A program made the position numbers and the translations under genes. The notes beneath the pieces are model-generated. The model searched no databases, was not told where the DNA came from, and was given only the letters and a program-made list of their open reading frames with translations. DNA of 64,000 nucleotides from Lachnospiraceae bacterium UBA3638. GTDB taxonomy: Bacteria > Bacillota > Clostridia > Lachnospirales > Lachnospiraceae. Numbering within the stretch: position 1 is the first letter of the stretch; each line of letters opens with the position of its first letter. The stretch lies in the NCBI GenBank assembly GCA_002373595.1, contig DFKT01000026.1, forward strand, positions 38,996-102,995, written 5' to 3'. Below, in pieces: positions 31,394 to 39,300 of this stretch.

Positions 31394-33346
31394 ATGAACA
31401 AGAAACAAAGGAATGTACTGAAAAGGATAATCGTATCTGCCCTGCTTCTCGCAGTCATCACGATCGCAGAGCATGTGATCAGCATTCCCAATCCCGTGCT
31501 TTTGGCACTCTACATGGTACCCTACCTGATAATAGGCGGTGATATCCTTAAGAAGGCCTTCCTCGGGGTCAGGAACGGACAGATATTCGATGAGAATTTT
31601 CTCATGGCCGTCGCAACCATCGGTGCGATCCTGCTCGGGCTCGTGACCGACGGAGAAGAAGGCGGATACCTCGAAGGAGTAGCCGTCATGCTCTTCTATC
31701 AGACAGGTGAGCTTTTCCAGTCCGTAGCTGTCGGCAAGAGCAGAAAGAATATAACCGCACTCATGGATATCCGTCCCGACACCGCTCATCTGATCGCTGA
31801 GGATGGCACCGAAGAGGATGCCGATCCCGATGACATTCCCGTGGGAAGCATCATATCCGTTCATCCCGGAGAGAGGATTCCCATAGACGGAAAAGTGATA
31901 GACGGATCGACCACTCTCGATATGAGTGCTCTTACAGGAGAAAGCGTTCCCGTTTCATGCAAGGCAGAAGACAATGTCCTCAGTGGAGCCGTTAATCTCT
32001 CAGGTCTCATCAAAATAGAGACTTCAAAAGAATTCGGAGAATCAACCGTATCGAGGATACTCGACATGGTTGAAAACTCCGCGATGAAAAAATCCCGCTC
32101 GGAAAATTTCATCACCAAATTCGCTCACGTATATACACCCGCTGTCTGCGGAGCAGCTCTCATACTCGCAGTCCTTCCTCCCGTCATTAATACGATCATT
32201 GCAGGTGAAGGTCACTGGACCACCTGGATCATCCGCGCACTTACTTTCCTCGTAATAAGCTGTCCCTGCGCGCTGGTCATCTCCATACCGCTGAGCTTTT
32301 TCGGCGGGATCGGAGCCGCATCCACAAAGGGTATCCTCGTCAAAGGATCCAACTATCTCGAAGCACTCTCTGAAACAGGTATCGTTGTCTTTGACAAAAC
32401 CGGTACTCTTACCCGAGGAGTCTTCAGCGTAACAGCGGTCCGTCCTTCCGAAAGTTTTACTTCCGAATGCAATGCTCTTGGCGTATCCCCCGAGGACAGT
32501 CTCCTTCTCCTCGCAGGAAGATGTGAGAGATACACCTCCCATCCTATTGGAAAAAGCATAATAGAATCCCTTGAAAAGAAAGGGCTCATAAAGGACGAAA
32601 ACACTCTTACGGGTGCGGAAGATATAGAAGAGATCTCCGGACGCGGTATAAAAGCAAGTATAGGCGGACGCACCGTTTATGCCGGAAACTCCAAACTTAT
32701 GGACGATCTCGGTGCGGATTATGACAAAACAGTTCCCGCAGGAACAGTCGTTTATGTCTGTGCAAACGGCGCCTATGCCGGATACATACTCATCTCGGAT
32801 ATTGACAAAGACACATCCAAAGCTGCTATCAAAGCACTCAAAAGATCCGGTATCAGAAAGACAGTCATGCTGACAGGAGACAATGAATCAGCCGCTTCGG
32901 AAGTTGCCGAAAGACTCGGGCTCGATGAACATCACTCAGGACTTCTCCCGGGTGACAAGGTAGATATGGTCGAATCACTCCTCGCGGGCAAAAGAGGAAA
33001 AGAGAAACTTGCTTTTGTCGGAGACGGCATCAACGATGCCCCCGTTCTGTCACGTGCCGATATAGGAATCGCAATGGGCGCGCTCGGATCGGATGCTGCC
33101 ATAGAAGCAGCGGATGTAGTGCTTATGGATGATGATCCCATAAGGATCGCACTTGCCATGAAAATATCAAGAAGATGTCTTCGCATCGTAAAGGAAAACA
33201 TCTTCTTCGCACTTTTCGTCAAAGCGATATGCCTGGCTCTCGGAGCTGTGGGTATCGCCAATATGTGGCTCGCCATCTTTGCAGATGTCGGCGTTATGGT
33301 ACTTGCAGTCCTAAATTCGATAAGGTGCCTTTCGGTAAAGGAATGA
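31394..33346 (+). CDS. Zn/Cd/Pb-exporting P1B-type ATPase (ZntA/CadA-like)
   Basis: A 650-residue P-type ATPase. It has the metal-gating SCPCALVISIP, the phosphorylated aspartate in VFDKTGTLT, the dephosphorylation loop TGES, the HP motif in TSHPIGKSI, and the hinge GDGINDAPVL. The CPC motif with a ZntA-like C-terminal helix points to divalent soft metals rather than copper. It exports metal across the membrane. It lacks an N-terminal HMA domain, which is encoded separately upstream. Its stop codon directly abuts the stop codon of the convergent arcC, with no gap. Confidence 0.92.
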   Translation: MNKKQRNVLKRIIVSALLLAVITIAEHVISIPNPVLLALYMVPYLIIGGDILKKAFLGVRNGQIFDENFLMAVATIGAILLGLVTDGEEGGYLEGVAVMLFYQTGELFQSVAVGKSRKNITALMDIRPDTAHLIAEDGTEEDADPDDIPVGSIISVHPGERIPIDGKVIDGSTTLDMSALTGESVPVSCKAEDNVLSGAVNLSGLIKIETSKEFGESTVSRILDMVENSAMKKSRSENFITKFAHVYTPAVCGAALILAVLPPVINTIIAGEGHWTTWIIRALTFLVISCPCALVISIPLSFFGGIGAASTKGILVKGSNYLEALSETGIVVFDKTGTLTRGVFSVTAVRPSESFTSECNALGVSPEDSLLLLAGRCERYTSHPIGKSIIESLEKKGLIKDENTLTGAEDIEEISGRGIKASIGGRTVYAGNSKLMDDLGADYDKTVPAGTVVYVCANGAYAGYILISDIDKDTSKAAIKALKRSGIRKTVMLTGDNESAASEVAERLGLDEHHSGLLPGDKVDMVESLLAGKRGKEKLAFVGDGINDAPVLSRADIGIAMGALGSDAAIEAADVVLMDDDPIRIALAMKISRRCLRIVKENIFFALFVKAICLALGAVGIANMWLAIFADVGVMVLAVLNSIRCLSVKE

Positions 33347-34282
33347 TCAGGCAGTGATAACTGTGCCGGCCTTGCCCTTGAGCGCATCGTCTGATGCCGT
33401 TATCGATGTAATGATCACTTTTCCTTCCGGAACATTTGACAGATACTCAATGGCAGCTTCAATCTTGGGAAGCATTGTTCCGGCTTCGAACTGTCCCTCT
33501 TCAGCAAGCTTTTTTGCTTCACTGACGCTCATCTTTTCGATGGGCGTTTTATTTTCTTTGTCAAAATCTTTGTATACGCAGGGGACGCTCGTTAATATCA
33601 CGAGCTCGTCGGCTTTAAGATCCGATGCAAGTTTTCCGGCTATAGCATCCTTCTCTATAACGGCCGATGCACCCTTTAATACATGATTTTGCTCAATGAC
33701 AGGGATACCTCCTCCTCCGCACGCGATGACGATCTGTCCCGCATCCGCAAGAGTCCTGATCGCATCTATCTCAACGATCTTTATCGGCTTGGGTGCCGCT
33801 ACCACTCTTCTGAATCCTTTACCGGGATCCTCTTTGACATAATTGCCCTTCTTTACTTCGACCTCGGCATCCTCTGCCGACATATACCGTCCGATCACCT
33901 TGGTCGGCTCATAAAATGCTTCGTCATAAGGGTCTACCGTTACCTGCGTAAGTATAGTGCTGACAGGTGTTGCATCGCCTCTCGACAGAAGTTCAGCCTT
34001 AAGTGCATTCTGAATATCGTATCCGACGTAACCCTGGCTCATTGCCGAACATACGCACATTGCAGCAGGCGTATAGTCGATATATACGCGTCTGAGCTCA
34101 GTCATTGCCTTATGTATCATACTGACCTGAGGTCCGTTGCTGTGTGTTATAGACAGCTGTCTGTCATCCGAAGCAAGATCAGCCAATGCCTTAGCCGTTA
34201 CCTTTACGGCGTCAAGCTGTTCCTGAGTTGTTACTCCGAGTGCTTCATGTCCGAGTGAAACAACAGTTTTTTTCTTTGCCAT
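33347..34282 (-). CDS. arcC: Carbamate kinase
   Basis: A 311-residue amino-acid-kinase-family enzyme. It contains ITHSNGPQVSMIHKAM, a GNGPQVG-like substrate loop. Further along come VASPKP-like VAAPKPIKIVEIDAIRTL, VIACGGGGIPVIEQ, and EAGTMLPKIEAAIEYL. It makes ATP from carbamoyl phosphate and ADP, or the reverse, usually in arginine, agmatine or purine breakdown. None of those partner genes is next to it; it follows clpX by eight bases. The opening VVSLGHEALG replaces the usual ALGGNAL with GHEAL, a deviation worth noting. Confidence 0.88.
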   Translation of the reverse strand: MAKKKTVVSLGHEALGVTTQEQLDAVKVTAKALADLASDDRQLSITHSNGPQVSMIHKAMTELRRVYIDYTPAAMCVCSAMSQGYVGYDIQNALKAELLSRGDATPVSTILTQVTVDPYDEAFYEPTKVIGRYMSAEDAEVEVKKGNYVKEDPGKGFRRVVAAPKPIKIVEIDAIRTLADAGQIVIACGGGGIPVIEQNHVLKGASAVIEKDAIAGKLASDLKADELVILTSVPCVYKDFDKENKTPIEKMSVSEAKKLAEEGQFEAGTMLPKIEAAIEYLSNVPEGKVIITSITASDDALKGKAGTVITA

Positions 34283-34290
34283 GATCTCTC

Positions 34291-35772
34291 CTATCCTCGC
34301 AATCCGATAACAGGACCGCCATTACCGTTAATATAATCAGCGTTTATGGTAACGGTTCCGATGCTCTCGTCCTTCGGGATCTCATACATGATATCAAGCA
34401 TGAATTCCTCGATTATCGATCTGAGCGCTCTCGCTCCGGTATCTCTCTCGAGAGCCTTTTCAGCGATCGCCTCAAGCGCATCATCGGTAAATTCCAGTTT
34501 TACTTCATCGAGCTCGAGCAGTTTCTGATACTGCTTGAGTATTGCATTTTTCGGCTCTTTGAGGATCCTTACGAGCATCTCTTTTGAGAGACTCTGAAGT
34601 GTAAATATGATCGGGAGTCTGCCGATAAACTCCGGTATCATTCCGAACTTCCGTATATCCTCGGTCGTAACCTTGGACAGAATATCCGTATCCTTGTCAT
34701 ATTTATCCTTAAGCTCCGACTCAAATCCCATCGAAGACGACTTTGTGAGACGCTCCTTTATTATAACATCCAGATCCGGAAATGCACCTCCGCAGATAAA
34801 AAGAATATTTCTCGTATTTACGGTTGCAAGCGGGACCATGGCACCTTTGCTGGATGCGCCGACGGGAACTTCCACTTCGGCTCCCTCCAGGAGTTTGAGC
34901 ATTCCCTGCTGAACGCTTTCTCCGGATACATCTCTGGTGTGGGTGTCTTTCTTTTTTGCGATCTTGTCTATCTCGTCTATGAAGACTATGCCTCTTTCCG
35001 CACGCTCCACATCATTATCCGCTGCGGCAAGGAGTTTTGAAATAACGCTCTCTATATCGTCTCCTATGTATCCGGCTTCCGTGAGTGACGTCGCATCCGC
35101 AATAGCAAGCGGAACATCCAGGAGTCTGGCCAGGGTCCTTACGAGATATGTCTTTCCGCATCCCGTAGGTCCTATCATCAGCATGTTGGATTTCTCGATC
35201 TCTATCTCATCCATCGTACCGGTAGCAACCCTCTTATAGTGATTGTACACAGCAACGCTCATAACCTTTTTAGCATGTTCCTGTCCCACGACATACTGGT
35301 CCAGGCTCTCCTTGATACGATGAGGCGCCGGGATGTTCTTTATATCGATAACAGGCACCTGCCCGCCCTCTTTTTTCTTTTTCAGTTTTTGCTTGTTGGG
35401 GATCCCTCCGTCACCGCGAAGGTTTGCAAGATTGATAAAACTAAAGCCCGGGAACCCGCCCATGGGATTTCCTTTCCCATCATCACCTGTCCCGGGCATT
35501 ACGGGCATGCCGGACACAGGTCCGAGCATTCCCTGATAATCAAACTGACTGACCGCATCCATCGTCTTGTGCATACAGTCGTTGCATACACAGATATTAT
35601 TGGGCAGGTGGAACATCTCTCCGGCTTTGCTCGCGGGGCGTCTGCAGATGAAGCACACATCCTCGTAATCGTCGTTATTGCCCTTGCCCGCATCCTCAGT
35701 CTTTGATGCGTCGGCATGACCTTCAGTCAGATCATCCTTCTTCAGATCGTCCTTTTCCAAATCGTCGTTCAT
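34291..35772 (-). CDS. clpX: ATP-dependent Clp protease ATP-binding subunit ClpX
   Basis: A 493-residue AAA+ unfoldase. An acidic N-terminal extension (residues 1-35) is followed by the zinc-binding domain with CFICRR and CVCNDC, then a Gly/Pro/Met-rich linker. The AAA+ domain holds Walker A GPTGCGKTYL, Walker B IVFIDEIDKIAKK, the RKH-region pore loops and ERDTGARALRSIIEE. ClpX feeds substrates to ClpP. The acidic tail and long linker make it about 70 residues longer than typical ClpX. No clpP is adjacent. GGAG stands seven bases before the ATG. The gene follows the GT8-PlsC gene by 45 bases. Confidence 0.95.
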   Translation of the reverse strand: MNDDLEKDDLKKDDLTEGHADASKTEDAGKGNNDDYEDVCFICRRPASKAGEMFHLPNNICVCNDCMHKTMDAVSQFDYQGMLGPVSGMPVMPGTGDDGKGNPMGGFPGFSFINLANLRGDGGIPNKQKLKKKKEGGQVPVIDIKNIPAPHRIKESLDQYVVGQEHAKKVMSVAVYNHYKRVATGTMDEIEIEKSNMLMIGPTGCGKTYLVRTLARLLDVPLAIADATSLTEAGYIGDDIESVISKLLAAADNDVERAERGIVFIDEIDKIAKKKDTHTRDVSGESVQQGMLKLLEGAEVEVPVGASSKGAMVPLATVNTRNILFICGGAFPDLDVIIKERLTKSSSMGFESELKDKYDKDTDILSKVTTEDIRKFGMIPEFIGRLPIIFTLQSLSKEMLVRILKEPKNAILKQYQKLLELDEVKLEFTDDALEAIAEKALERDTGARALRSIIEEFMLDIMYEIPKDESIGTVTINADYINGNGGPVIGLRG

Positions 35773-35817
35773 GTATTACTCCGTTATTCGCAAAACAGTA
35801 TCTGCAGACAGGGTCTC

Positions 35818-37590
35818 TCATCCGATGCTTTCGCTGTAAGACAGTCTGACTCCGTAGGTAGATTCGTAGACCTCTCTCCAGTATGCGGCATTGGCATCCA
35901 TCATCATCCTGATATTTTCCTTGCGGCTCTTCCCGGGATCGGGATAGATGGGTGCTCCGATATGTATAGTATATTCCTGTACATAGAAACCGTCATCTCC
36001 AAGTATATCACTGTCTTCCATAGTGATAAAGCACGGTAATACAGGAACCGAATTTCTCACCGCGAAGGTAAAACCTCCCTGCTTAAGAGGCTTGGGTTTG
36101 CGATAATTCCACCACATGCTCTGTTCAGGGTAAATAAGGAGAAAATCGCCTCTCCTGAGTACCGCATCCACCGATTTCGAAAACTTGCGGAGGGTCTCTT
36201 TGTTGGAGCTAAGGGGAAATGTATCACAGTTCCTCATAAGCATCCCATAGAATCCGGGGAAGCTCGTGTAATTTCCCTCTCTTATCACGCGGTAGAATCT
36301 GCGCTTTTTCTGTCCCGATGCCTCATATGCGAGCTGCATCGCAAAACTGTCATATGCATTGAAATGATTGCATGTGATCACAGCGCCGCTTTTTAAAGAC
36401 GAATAGTTCTCTATTCCCTTGATCTCTTTGATTATCAGTTTCTTATCGGCTATCAGTTTGTTGACGAATCTTCTCGCAACCGAATATGCCAATTTTCTCT
36501 TTATCCTGCTCGATGGTTTCCTTCTCAGGTAATCTATCTGCTCAGGCAGGAGTTCCTTGGTCGGAGGATCGTTCTCCACGTCCTCATCAAATCTGCCTTC
36601 CCTCTCAAATTGCGCTATGCGGTCGAGGATCTCCAGTCTGTCCTTTGACTTTGCGACTCCGCCCTTTACCATGTTCAGATAATTGTTTTCCTTTTCGGTC
36701 TCATACCTTGCAGTCTGCAAGAGTTTCTTCATCGACTCTTTGTCCCTTCTCCTGTCCTCATCCGTATAGGATTCAAGTTCATTTTGAAGCGCATCGTACA
36801 TGGGAAGCTTTACGGCATACCTCCAGAAATACTCTCCGAATCTGCAATTCTTATAATGCCACGGCTTGGATGTCATGATATAGTGAATGATCTTGAAATC
36901 CTCCTTCTTCACAGTGATATCTCCAAACACCTCGACATTCCACGCCTGATCTATCCACTGTACTCTTCTTGCGCAGAGGATATTGAGATAGTCCTCATCC
37001 TGCGTAACGACAAAGCTGTATGTATCTACCAGATCAAGGAATTCTCCAAGAGTATCTTCCTTCCTGAATTCATCGCAATTGATAAGGAGTACTCCTGCGT
37101 TGAAAAATTCTCTCCTTCCGATGCCAAGGGATCTCTCGACATACTCCCCGTATACATCGGTCTGCATCATCGCCTGTTCGTGTGCCGCACCGACAAGACA
37201 TGTTCCGAGATTTATATCATAGAGATCGGCCACATCTCCGAGTACGACAGTATCACTGTCGATATAGACGGCCTTGTCATATCCCGGAAACATATCCGCT
37301 ATGAACAGTCTGTAATATGTGGTGTAGTTGTAGTAGTCTCTTATGGGGAGACGTTCCGCTATCCCTTCAAGTCTCTCCGTCACATCGACAAATCTGATCT
37401 CAAAGCGCTCATCGCCGCCTGTCATATCGTATATTTCTTTTTCCTGCTCGAAATAGATATCCGCACTAAGGATATGGATACGATAGATCGCATCCTGCCT
37501 GGCGTTATCCATGAGAGATCTCAGCGATACCGCAGTATATTTCAGATACTTTGCATCAGTCGCAAAGAAAACCGGTATGATCTTTTTCAT
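35818..37590 (-). CDS. Fusion of GT8 glycosyltransferase and PlsC acyltransferase
   Basis: A 590-residue fusion. Residues 1-270 are a family 8 glycosyltransferase: IPVFFATDAKYLKYTAVSL, DxD motif YIDSDTVVLGD (111-113), FFNAGVLLINCDEF and HYIMTSKPWHY. A linker of about 100 charged residues follows. Residues 385-590 are a PlsC-type acyltransferase with CNHFNAYDSF (catalytic H409, D414) and LLIYPEQSMWW in place of the usual FPEG. GT8 enzymes transfer glucose or galactose from UDP-sugars; PlsC moves an acyl chain. Together they could make an acylated glycolipid or acylated wall polymer at the membrane. It overlaps the upstream GT8 gene by four bases. Confidence 0.88.
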   Translation of the reverse strand: MKKIIPVFFATDAKYLKYTAVSLRSLMDNARQDAIYRIHILSADIYFEQEKEIYDMTGGDERFEIRFVDVTERLEGIAERLPIRDYYNYTTYYRLFIADMFPGYDKAVYIDSDTVVLGDVADLYDINLGTCLVGAAHEQAMMQTDVYGEYVERSLGIGRREFFNAGVLLINCDEFRKEDTLGEFLDLVDTYSFVVTQDEDYLNILCARRVQWIDQAWNVEVFGDITVKKEDFKIIHYIMTSKPWHYKNCRFGEYFWRYAVKLPMYDALQNELESYTDEDRRRDKESMKKLLQTARYETEKENNYLNMVKGGVAKSKDRLEILDRIAQFEREGRFDEDVENDPPTKELLPEQIDYLRRKPSSRIKRKLAYSVARRFVNKLIADKKLIIKEIKGIENYSSLKSGAVITCNHFNAYDSFAMQLAYEASGQKKRRFYRVIREGNYTSFPGFYGMLMRNCDTFPLSSNKETLRKFSKSVDAVLRRGDFLLIYPEQSMWWNYRKPKPLKQGGFTFAVRNSVPVLPCFITMEDSDILGDDGFYVQEYTIHIGAPIYPDPGKSRKENIRMMMDANAAYWREVYESTYGVRLSYSESIG

Positions 37591-38420
37591 TTGATGCTCC
37601 CATCCTCAAAAGCTCTCTTAAGGTAAATATATTCATAAAGACAATCGTCAAACTCATCATATCCGAAGATCCTGTGGACCTTGGTGACCATCCACGGCTT
37701 GATATTATCCGTGTGCGGGTACGGAAGGTAGAACAGTCTCTTTGAAAAATGTCTGACCACAGTGGACTTGTGAAGGAATTTCTGATCATTGAATTTCTGC
37801 GGCAGCATCTTCTTTTTGGAAGAGCATCTCCATATCGCGCTCTCATCCGCAAAGAGAAGTTTCTTCCTTGCAAGAAGATCTCTCGATTTTACAAAGAGTC
37901 CGGTGTTCCCTATCTCCTTCATGTTAAGGAGAAGCACTCCCGCATTTATGAAATTGGGACTCACGAGATACTTGCCGTAATGATCCCTTGCAGCCGCATA
38001 TTCGTATCCTTCGACATCGATATCATACAGAAGTTCTATCCCGCGGTTGAACATCAGATCCGCATCGAGATACAGCAGTTTTTCCGGCATATCGGGCACG
38101 ACATCCGCCAGGAGTCTGAGGAGCGTATAAGGAGTACAGTATGCTCCTTCATTGGGTCCGCCGCCAAAATATTTCTTATAATACTCGGTGACATCTACCG
38201 CACGCACACTGCTTTCTTTGTTGTATCTCTTTACAAGACTGTCAAGAAAGCCCGCCTTCTCCTCTGAGATGGCGGTGTATTCCGGCTTTACTTCGGTAAG
38301 ATTCATCGTATAGATATATACGTTAAGCGCGGGATCATTCGACCTCTTAAGTATCGAAAGCAGGCATGTCATTATGCCGTCAAATACCTTATCATTTCCC
38401 GCAAATAAAATGTTGATCAT
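37587..38420 (-). CDS. Family 8 glycosyltransferase
   Basis: A 277-residue GT8 enzyme beginning MINILFAGNDKVFDGIMTCL, with LLYLDADLMFNR as the DxD nucleotide-sugar site and NFINAGVLLLNMKEI. The C-terminal part has LHKSTVVRHFSKRLFYLPY and KPWMVTKVH, where GT8 proteins normally carry HxxGxxKPW. This family uses UDP-glucose or UDP-galactose with a divalent metal. It overlaps both neighbours by four bases (ATGA), so the acyltransferase, this enzyme and the fusion protein are produced together. Acceptor unknown. Confidence 0.88.
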   Translation of the reverse strand: MINILFAGNDKVFDGIMTCLLSILKRSNDPALNVYIYTMNLTEVKPEYTAISEEKAGFLDSLVKRYNKESSVRAVDVTEYYKKYFGGGPNEGAYCTPYTLLRLLADVVPDMPEKLLYLDADLMFNRGIELLYDIDVEGYEYAAARDHYGKYLVSPNFINAGVLLLNMKEIGNTGLFVKSRDLLARKKLLFADESAIWRCSSKKKMLPQKFNDQKFLHKSTVVRHFSKRLFYLPYPHTDNIKPWMVTKVHRIFGYDEFDDCLYEYIYLKRAFEDGSIK

Positions 38421-39208
38421 GCTTCACCGTCTGCTTCTGTGCTCTTTACATATCGGATCATCTCGATATCACTGTTTTCCGATCTTTGTTTCATAGCATT
38501 ATAGACCGCATCACGCAGTACATTTTGCTTATCTTTTACCTTAAGCGTCTCATCCGCTCTGAACGGTCCGTCTATATAGGTGACCAGTCTCGGTGTCTTC
38601 CGGAATCGTCTTTTCTGATACGTATCCGTAAAACAGTATACCGGCAGGTCACTCTGTGCCGGATACCTGAAAGACTTCTCCGTAAAGGGTCTGATATCAG
38701 TATAGTACGGCCATATATGTGCCTCCGGATATATCGCTATACCGTATCCCCTGCTCTCGAGCTTCCTGACAGCTCTTAAGAAATTCCCGGTACTTTCCGT
38801 ATCGGCAGGGAGCGGCAACGCGCCCATATAGGGTGTCATCCTTCCCAGTACGGGCATTGATACATTTTCGGGATTAACGATGACATATATATCCCGCGGC
38901 GATCCGACCATCGTCGGCATGAGTGCATCCGCCATAAAATGCGTATGATTCCCGTAAATATAGAATGCTCCTTTTTCTCTCCTGCCCGGTTTATCACCGA
39001 TGATCCTATGCCCAAAATACAGCCTGAGCCAGGCCTTGGCCAAAGGAGCAGCTATAATGCGATACAGTATAAAATGAATAAAGCGCCCCATGTAACCATC
39101 TCTTAAATAACGGTATGAGCCGTCGATCTTTCGAGGTGTTATGACAGCGCTTGAGAATTCATCATTCAGTTCATCGCGGTAGTAAATAACCCGTTTTTCC
39201 GTACTCAT
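38417..39208 (-). CDS. PlsC-like acyltransferase
   Basis: About 263 residues of the glycerol-3-phosphate acyltransferase (PlsC) superfamily. It has a hydrophobic N-terminal stretch (MGRFIHFILYRIIAAPLAKA), FYIYGNHTHFMADALMPT as the catalytic block, and AIYPEAHIWPYY as the substrate block. The canonical NHxxxxD spacing is one residue longer here (NHTHFMAD). Its start is odd. The ATG at 39208 has no ribosome site and follows a strong hairpin by eight bases, right at the 5' end of the predicted transcript. The gene leads the three-gene glycosyltransferase/acyltransferase set, so it likely acts with them on a lipid or glycolipid. Confidence 0.8.
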   Translation of the reverse strand: MSTEKRVIYYRDELNDEFSSAVITPRKIDGSYRYLRDGYMGRFIHFILYRIIAAPLAKAWLRLYFGHRIIGDKPGRREKGAFYIYGNHTHFMADALMPTMVGSPRDIYVIVNPENVSMPVLGRMTPYMGALPLPADTESTGNFLRAVRKLESRGYGIAIYPEAHIWPYYTDIRPFTEKSFRYPAQSDLPVYCFTDTYQKRRFRKTPRLVTYIDGPFRADETLKVKDKQNVLRDAVYNAMKQRSENSDIEMIRYVKSTEADGEA

Positions 39209-39216
39209 ATAAAATC

Positions 39217-39239
39217 GGGTGGCCCGCATCGGACCACCC
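39217..39239 (-). promoter_or_regulatory. 5'-terminal hairpin before the acyltransferase start
   Basis: On the minus strand GGGTGG and GG... form a stem: 39234-39239 pairs with 39217-39222, and 39231-39232 with 39224-39225, with one mismatch and a five-base loop. GATTTTATATG follows, so it looks like a terminator. Yet the predicted transcript starts at its first bases. It may stabilise the mRNA, hide the start codon, or end read-through from htrA. Confidence 0.55.
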
Positions 39240-39243
39240 AAAA

Positions 39244-39272
39244 ATTATACTTTATACAGTTTTTTGTGTCAA
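39244..39272 (-). promoter_or_regulatory. Consensus promoter of the acyltransferase/GT8/clpX/arcC genes
   Basis: TTGACA (39267-39272), a 17-base spacer and TATAAT (39244-39249) on the minus strand: a perfect sigma-A promoter. Transcription should start near 39237, at the first bases of the hairpin. Confidence 0.9.
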
Positions 39273-39278
39273 GGTGAC

Positions 39279-39295
39279 GTAGTTTTTAAAACTAC
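39279..39295. promoter_or_regulatory. Palindrome upstream of the consensus promoter
   Basis: GTAGTTTT-T-AAAACTAC is a perfect 8-bp inverted repeat with a one-base centre. It lies between the htrA stop codon and the -35 box. It could be a protein-binding site or a weak termination hairpin for htrA. Confidence 0.4.
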
Positions 39296-39300
39296 ATCCA

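Noticed and set aside
35818-37590. GT8-PlsC fusion as an assembly artefact
   Set aside because: The frame is continuous through a long linker, and the neighbours show the same two families in tight overlap.
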